Positions 59,930 to 64,000 of a stretch of 64,000 bases of DNA are shown one piece after another (position 1 is the first letter of the stretch; each line of letters opens with the position of its first letter). The notes below the pieces were generated by a model, which had not been told where the DNA came from, searched no databases, and worked only from the letters and a program-made list of their open reading frames with translations. A program made the translations under genes and the position numbers. Source of the stretch: an uncultured Selenomonas sp. (lineage in GTDB: Bacteria > Bacillota > Negativicutes > Selenomonadales > Selenomonadaceae); NCBI GenBank assembly GCA_905372355.1, contig CAJPOT010000004.1:124001-188000 (forward strand), given 5' to 3'.

Positions 59930-62041
59930 TCAAACGTCCTCAGCAATCTCGCGGTATATATCTTCCAAGTCCTTCATATAGCCCTTCGCATCCATCAGTG
60001 GCGAGGCTTCCATGCGCGCGCGCAGGTCGCGATGCAGGCGGCGCAGGATGTCGGGCGAGTCCGCAAGCTCCACGGCTTTTCGCACGTATTCCATATCACC
60101 TCGCGCTACGAGCTGTGAAAGCCCCGCATTTTCCAAGATGCTTGTCGAAAAGCGCGAGCCGTGCGTGCCGCCCGCTTTCGTGATGACGGGCACGCCCATG
60201 TAGAGCGCCTCACACGTCGTGACGCCGCCCGTATAAGGGAAGGTGTCGAGCGCGATGTCGATGTCCGTGTACTGCTCAAGATAATCGGGACTGTACGGGC
60301 GGAGCTCGACCTGAGCGAGCGATATGCCGAAGCGCTGCAGACGGTCCCTTACGATTTTCCTGCCCGCCGCAATGCTGCAGATCTTGCTCTTGACGACGAG
60401 CCGCGCCCCCTTCATGCGCTCAAGCACGCCACGCCATAAGGCGAGCATATCGTCCGATACCTTGGAGAAGTTATTGAAACTGCCGAACGTGATATAGCCA
60501 TTCTTCACAAACGGCGCCTTCCCGCCGTTCTTCGGCATATCGCGCAGCACGGGCGCATAACAGAGGTGGCTGTGCGGCATGCGCAGCACCTTCTCTGAAA
60601 AGCCGCGCGCGCCCATGTCCCACGGCGAGCAATAGATGTCGGAAAGGAAATAGTCGACCGCACGAAGCCCCGTCGTCGCCATGTAGCCGATCGCCGTCAT
60701 CTGCACGGGCGCAGGCCGCCGGGCGAGCACGGGCAGACCGCTTCCCTGCGTGTGCCCGGCAAGATCGACGAGGATGTCGATGCCGTCCCTCTCGATGAGG
60801 CGCGCCGCATCCCTAGCCGAGAGGCGCGAGACATCCTTCCACTGTACTCTTTTCTGGCGAAAGAGCGAGGTCACACGGTCGCGCTTGCCCCGCGCATAGC
60901 AGGTGACCTCGAACGAAGCGGCGTCAAAATCGCGCACGAGCGGCATGAAGAAATACGCCGCTGCATGAAGGCGGAAATCGGGCGAGATGTAGCCAATGCG
61001 CAATTTGCGACTGAAGGTACGCGTGCGTTTCTCTCCCACAGGCGGCGCCGTCGGCTGGATGCGGAAAGCCGCCATTTGAGCTCTCGGCACCGGAGACGGC
61101 GAAAGGTGTGCGTTACCGCCAAAAAGCGAGGCAACGCGCGCCTCTCGCCGCGTCTTGCTTCTTCGCTCCTCTTCCAATTCTTTCTTGAACGCCTCGTACT
61201 CCTTTTCCTCTTCCATGCGCCTTTGATTTGCCCGCGCTTCCCATGCCCAGAGGCGAAGTGAATCCTCATACTGCGGCTTCGGCAAGGCCTTCTGCACGAG
61301 ACGCGAAAGAGGCTCGCGTTCCTGCTTCGCCTGCTGTGCCACAAGCGCCGCACCGCGCCGCTCGCGATCGGCTTCCGCTCTGGCCGCCGCCATGGCCTCC
61401 CCGACGGAAAGCGTCGCCTTCGGCTGCAATGCCCCCGCCTCTGCCGCCTCGGTGCGATACGGATGACAGATCTTGACGCCTTCGAAAAATTTTTCGTAGC
61501 CGCGATGGAGACGCAGGGATTCGGCGGGCGTCCTCGTGCGGTAATTCGAGCAGAAGAGCGCCTTGCTGTAGCACTCCGCCGCCTCCTCGCCCGTCAGCAT
61601 ATCACTCGCTGCCAGAAGCGTGTTCATGGCAAACTCCGGCTCCGCCGCGAGAAGCCACGCGTCAGAGAGCCATGCAAGCGCCTTGAAGCGCACATAGCGA
61701 AGCGACTGCGTCCAAAGCGATTCAGCGACCTTCTCCGTCGCCTGCACGATGGAGAGAAGCTCCTTGATTTCCTCCTCCAAGGCGAAGTCCGCGGAGAAGA
61801 ATGCGGCGCGTACGAGACGCGCACGCAAGTTCCCTGGCTCGCGCTCTTCGGCACGCGCCATGTATTCCTTCGCCTGCTCGCGCTCATCCATATAGAAGGA
61901 CGCCTCTGCCATGATGGCATAGGCGTCCGCGTCCTCCTGCACGATCTGCAAAATCTCCTTCGCCGAAGCGCGCATGCCGCGAAAATCGCCCTGGTTTGCA
62001 AATCGGTTGGCTATTCCGATCCAATTCTCTTTGTCGTCCAT
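59930..62041 (-). CDS. TPR plus O-GlcNAc-transferase-like glycosyltransferase (GT41 family)
   Basis: This 703-residue protein has N-terminal TPR-like helices (about 1-190, for example ILQIVQEDADAYAIMAEASF), a charged coiled linker (about 210-320) and a C-terminal GT41 catalytic region (about 345-690): KLRIGYISPDFRLHA, VDLAGHTQGSGLPVLARRPAP, GYMATTGL, ITFGSFNNFSKVSD and DTFPYTGGVTTCEALYMGVPV. This is the SPINDLY/OGT-type fold that adds a sugar to Ser or Thr. Position near flagellar genes suggests flagellin or another surface protein as target (inference). ATG 62041 follows GGAG by 10 bases. Confidence 0.88.
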   Translation of the reverse strand: MDDKENWIGIANRFANQGDFRGMRASAKEILQIVQEDADAYAIMAEASFYMDEREQAKEYMARAEEREPGNLRARLVRAAFFSADFALEEEIKELLSIVQATEKVAESLWTQSLRYVRFKALAWLSDAWLLAAEPEFAMNTLLAASDMLTGEEAAECYSKALFCSNYRTRTPAESLRLHRGYEKFFEGVKICHPYRTEAAEAGALQPKATLSVGEAMAAARAEADRERRGAALVAQQAKQEREPLSRLVQKALPKPQYEDSLRLWAWEARANQRRMEEEKEYEAFKKELEEERRSKTRREARVASLFGGNAHLSPSPVPRAQMAAFRIQPTAPPVGEKRTRTFSRKLRIGYISPDFRLHAAAYFFMPLVRDFDAASFEVTCYARGKRDRVTSLFRQKRVQWKDVSRLSARDAARLIERDGIDILVDLAGHTQGSGLPVLARRPAPVQMTAIGYMATTGLRAVDYFLSDIYCSPWDMGARGFSEKVLRMPHSHLCYAPVLRDMPKNGGKAPFVKNGYITFGSFNNFSKVSDDMLALWRGVLERMKGARLVVKSKICSIAAGRKIVRDRLQRFGISLAQVELRPYSPDYLEQYTDIDIALDTFPYTGGVTTCEALYMGVPVITKAGGTHGSRFSTSILENAGLSQLVARGDMEYVRKAVELADSPDILRRLHRDLRARMEASPLMDAKGYMKDLEDIYREIAEDV

Positions 62042-62067
62042 AAAGCACACGCTCCAACAAGTATAGT

Positions 62068-62751
62068 CTAAACCTCCGGGCACAATTCCGCGCCGTACTC
62101 TCGGAGAAAGATCTTCTGATACTCCTTATAGCTTTTGGCGAGCGGCTTCTCCACGGGACAGTGGATGCACCAAAATCCCGCCTCCTGATTCGGCACGACC
62201 GTCCGAAACCCTCGCCTGGAGAATTCCTTGCACTGCGACGTGTCGTAGAGATGCCAGCCCGTGAAAAGATCTTCGCGCCAGAGCACGTCGTACTGCGTCG
62301 CAAGGAAGAGTCCGTCCGCCGCTTCGACATCGATGCTCTCGCCGTCCGGCTCCTTCATGTGCGTGTCGACGATGCTCTCCGCCTCGCACGCATGAAGCAC
62401 GCGTCCATAGCAGCGAAGCCCGTCCCACCACACGCCGCTTGCGGGCAGCGAACGGCAGCCGATGACGCCGATCATGCCGATGCTCTCATCTGCAAAGATA
62501 TTCAACATCGCCCGTGGAAAATCCTTGTTGACGAGCAAGGTGTCCTGATGCAGATAGACCTTGTAGCGCGCCCGCGACCTCGCCATACCCTCGTTGTACC
62601 CCGCCGCCATCGACGCGGCGTCGCGCACGGCGATATACTCGGCGCGAAAGCCTTCAGGCAAACGCAGATGGCGCAGGTAGAGCAGACACTCCGCGTACCA
62701 TGCCTCATCGTTGACGCAGGTGATGAAGGCGATCGCCCTCTCATCCTTCAT
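62068..62751 (-). CDS. StrF-type glycosyltransferase (GT2-like)
   Basis: This 227-residue protein begins IAFITCVNDEAWYAECLLYL and contains AAGYNEGMARSRARYKVYLHQD, matching the StrF-like glycosyltransferase domain (Glyco_tranf_2_5). The YLHQDT segment supplies the Asp of a DXD-like metal site. It overlaps the methyltransferase-like gene upstream by 11 bases and precedes the GT41 gene by 26 bases. It probably works in the same glycan pathway. Confidence 0.8.
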   Translation of the reverse strand: MKDERAIAFITCVNDEAWYAECLLYLRHLRLPEGFRAEYIAVRDAASMAAGYNEGMARSRARYKVYLHQDTLLVNKDFPRAMLNIFADESIGMIGVIGCRSLPASGVWWDGLRCYGRVLHACEAESIVDTHMKEPDGESIDVEAADGLFLATQYDVLWREDLFTGWHLYDTSQCKEFSRRGFRTVVPNQEAGFWCIHCPVEKPLAKSYKEYQKIFLREYGAELCPEV

Positions 62752-63688
62752 CTTCCGCCGCTCCTTTCACGCCTTCTGCCGCAAGTTCCTGCAAGGCCTC
62801 CCGCACCTCGCCGCACGGAAGCCTGCGTCGTGCCGCCTCGGCAAGCTCTCGCGCCAGCTGCGACTCTGCCGTCTGCAGGAGCACGCGCAAGAGATCCCTC
62901 TGATGCACGATGGTCTGCGCGGCAAAGTCCACGAGGTATTCGAGGAAGATTCCTTCCTCACGGCAGAGCTGCCAGAGCGCCGCTGCATTTTCTTCCACCT
63001 CTATGCCGTACTCAAGGCGGCGCAGGAGCGTCACAAGAGTTCGGCGCACAGCGGGCGTGAAGCACTCCTTCAGAGGTGCGACCTCGTCCGATGTGCGCCG
63101 CGCACGGCAGAGCCAAAACTTCGCTTCCAAGTCGCGCCCCGAATTTTCAAATTCCGCTGCTTCCAACCGCTCGATCACGCCCTGCGGCGCTTCACGCCAT
63201 ACAGGAAGAAAAGAAACCTCCTTATAAAAGGACGCCGCGAGCAGCGTCTCCATCTCAGGGCGAGCGAAGAGACGACGCACGATCGCATAGAAATGCCCGC
63301 CGCGCAGATCCTCGATGACACTCCAATGGCGTACGTTCAAGAAGCTCGTCAGGAGATAGCCCGTCGGCCGCAGGAAGAGGCCGAACCCCGCAGCAATGTC
63401 CTGCGGATTTCCCGCCGTTTCCAGACAGCGGTCGGCGAGGATATAATCGAAGCTCTCTCTCTCAAACGGCAAAGGTGTATCGCGGTAGTCGAGGAAGAAC
63501 CACGAGACATCCAGTCCCTGCAGTTCGGGTGCATCGGCATCATCCAGTTCCGCCGTCACGGCGAAGAGCGCGGCGGCAGGCATCATCTCGCGCAGTTTTG
63601 GCAGATAGGCGAGGCTTTCCACGACGAGCACGGAGAGTGCGGAGCGCGTCGGCGCGAGAAAGCGCAGCAAGCCACCGCCATATTCCAT
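62741..63688 (-). CDS. Methyltransferase-like protein with long helical C-terminus
   Basis: This 315-residue protein has an N-terminal half that resembles a class I SAM methyltransferase: SALSVLVVESLAYLPKLRE (motif I region, without the usual GxGxG), FDYILADRCLETAGNP and FLRPTGYLLTSFLNVRHW. The C-terminal half (about 190-315) is all-helical. Loss of the glycine motif casts doubt on activity. ATG 63688 follows GAGG. Operon with the glycosyltransferases. Partner role unknown; could be a glycan methylase or a structural relative. Confidence 0.6.
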   Translation of the reverse strand: MEYGGGLLRFLAPTRSALSVLVVESLAYLPKLREMMPAAALFAVTAELDDADAPELQGLDVSWFFLDYRDTPLPFERESFDYILADRCLETAGNPQDIAAGFGLFLRPTGYLLTSFLNVRHWSVIEDLRGGHFYAIVRRLFARPEMETLLAASFYKEVSFLPVWREAPQGVIERLEAAEFENSGRDLEAKFWLCRARRTSDEVAPLKECFTPAVRRTLVTLLRRLEYGIEVEENAAALWQLCREEGIFLEYLVDFAAQTIVHQRDLLRVLLQTAESQLARELAEAARRRLPCGEVREALQELAAEGVKGAAEDEG

Positions 63689-63717
63689 GAGATCGCCTCG
63701 CTCTTCACCCGCGTCCC

Positions 63718-64000
63718 TCAATGCATCTTGCGCGCCATCTCGCGCGCATTCTCCTTGAGTTCATCCGGTGTATGACCCTTGAGCCGCCACAGGCGTGTCG
63801 TCGCGTGCAGAGCGATCACGAGTTTCGTCATCTCCTCTTTTGCCGCCTCATCGTCAAGCTTGCCCAACGTTTCCAAAAACACGGCGACGTCCTTCATGCT
63901 GCCGCCGTTCTGGAAGAGCAGGAGAATCTTTCCGACGGATTCCGCTGCCTGCAGAACCTCCATCGAGAGCTTCGCCATGAAGAACTGCGCGAGCTTCTTG
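63718..64000 (-). CDS. Small helical protein, probably truncated at the window edge
   Basis: At least 86 residues, mainly helical, ending KENAREMARKMH. ATG 63978 has no ribosome site and the frame is open to the edge (coding KKLAQFF before that Met), so the true start is probably outside the window. No family recognised. It is the first visible gene of the glycosyltransferase set, 29 bases ahead of the methyltransferase-like gene. Confidence 0.55.
   Translation of the reverse strand, partial: KKLAQFFMAKLSMEVLQAAESVGKILLLFQNGGSMKDVAVFLETLGKLDDEAAKEEMTKLVIALHATTRLWRLKGHTPDELKENAREMARKMH

Overview
The window looks like chromosomal DNA of a GC-rich, motile member of the Negativicutes, most likely a Selenomonas. 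This is inferred from content, not from a database match. Gene order is of the Firmicutes type (codY directly upstream of flgB, then one fla/che cluster ending in a sigma-28 gene). It is combined with anaerobe traits: rubredoxin, anaerobic-type cobalt chelatase CbiK, and an H-NOX chemoreceptor of the kind found in obligate anaerobes. There is no prophage, insertion sequence or CRISPR array.

Layout. 1-3.9 kb: end of cydB and the cydDC exporter genes of the cytochrome bd oxidase locus. 3.9-5.5 kb: a promoter-rich gap and the serine/threonine symporter sstT. 5.5-8.0 kb: a polytopic DUF6056-like membrane protein coupled to a YdjC-type deacetylase. 8.1-24.7 kb: mostly housekeeping genes (tadA, NERD protein, mdh, rubredoxin, O2-type H-NOX chemoreceptor, gtrA, a beta-hydroxyacid dehydrogenase, floA-nfeD, a sodium symporter plus M18 aminopeptidase, a PilZ protein plus Tat-exported phosphatase, cbiK, tRNA-Pro and tRNA-Arg). 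This block lies between two 111-bp inverted, strongly foldable repeats (8117-8227 and 24618-24728).

24.7-57.9 kb, all on the minus strand: the flagellar and chemotaxis cluster. In order of transcription: flgB flgC fliE fliF fliG fliH fliI fliJ, lytic transglycosylase, motE-like, fliK flgD, TIGR02530 gene, flgE flbD fliL fliM fliY cheY fliO fliP fliQ fliR flhB flhA flhF flhG, a PilZ gene, cheA cheW cheC cheD, a small membrane protein, fliA, fapA-like and a small basic protein. A hairpin terminator (25830-25867) follows, and beyond it a SwrB-like gene. The order matches Bacillus subtilis except that a PilZ gene sits where cheB would be. cheB, cheR, motAB, flagellin, fliD and the rod genes flgF/flgG are not in the window.

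58-64 kb: codY with its own promoter and terminator. Upstream of it is an overlapping minus-strand set: a small helical protein (cut by the window edge), a methyltransferase-like protein, a StrF-type glycosyltransferase, a TPR plus O-GlcNAc-transferase-like enzyme and a Sir2 deacylase. The glycosyltransferases next to the flagellar genes suggest modification of flagellin or another surface protein.

Together the genes describe an anaerobe that swims, tracks oxygen by chemotaxis, ties motility to c-di-GMP (two PilZ proteins) and probably to nutrient status (CodY).
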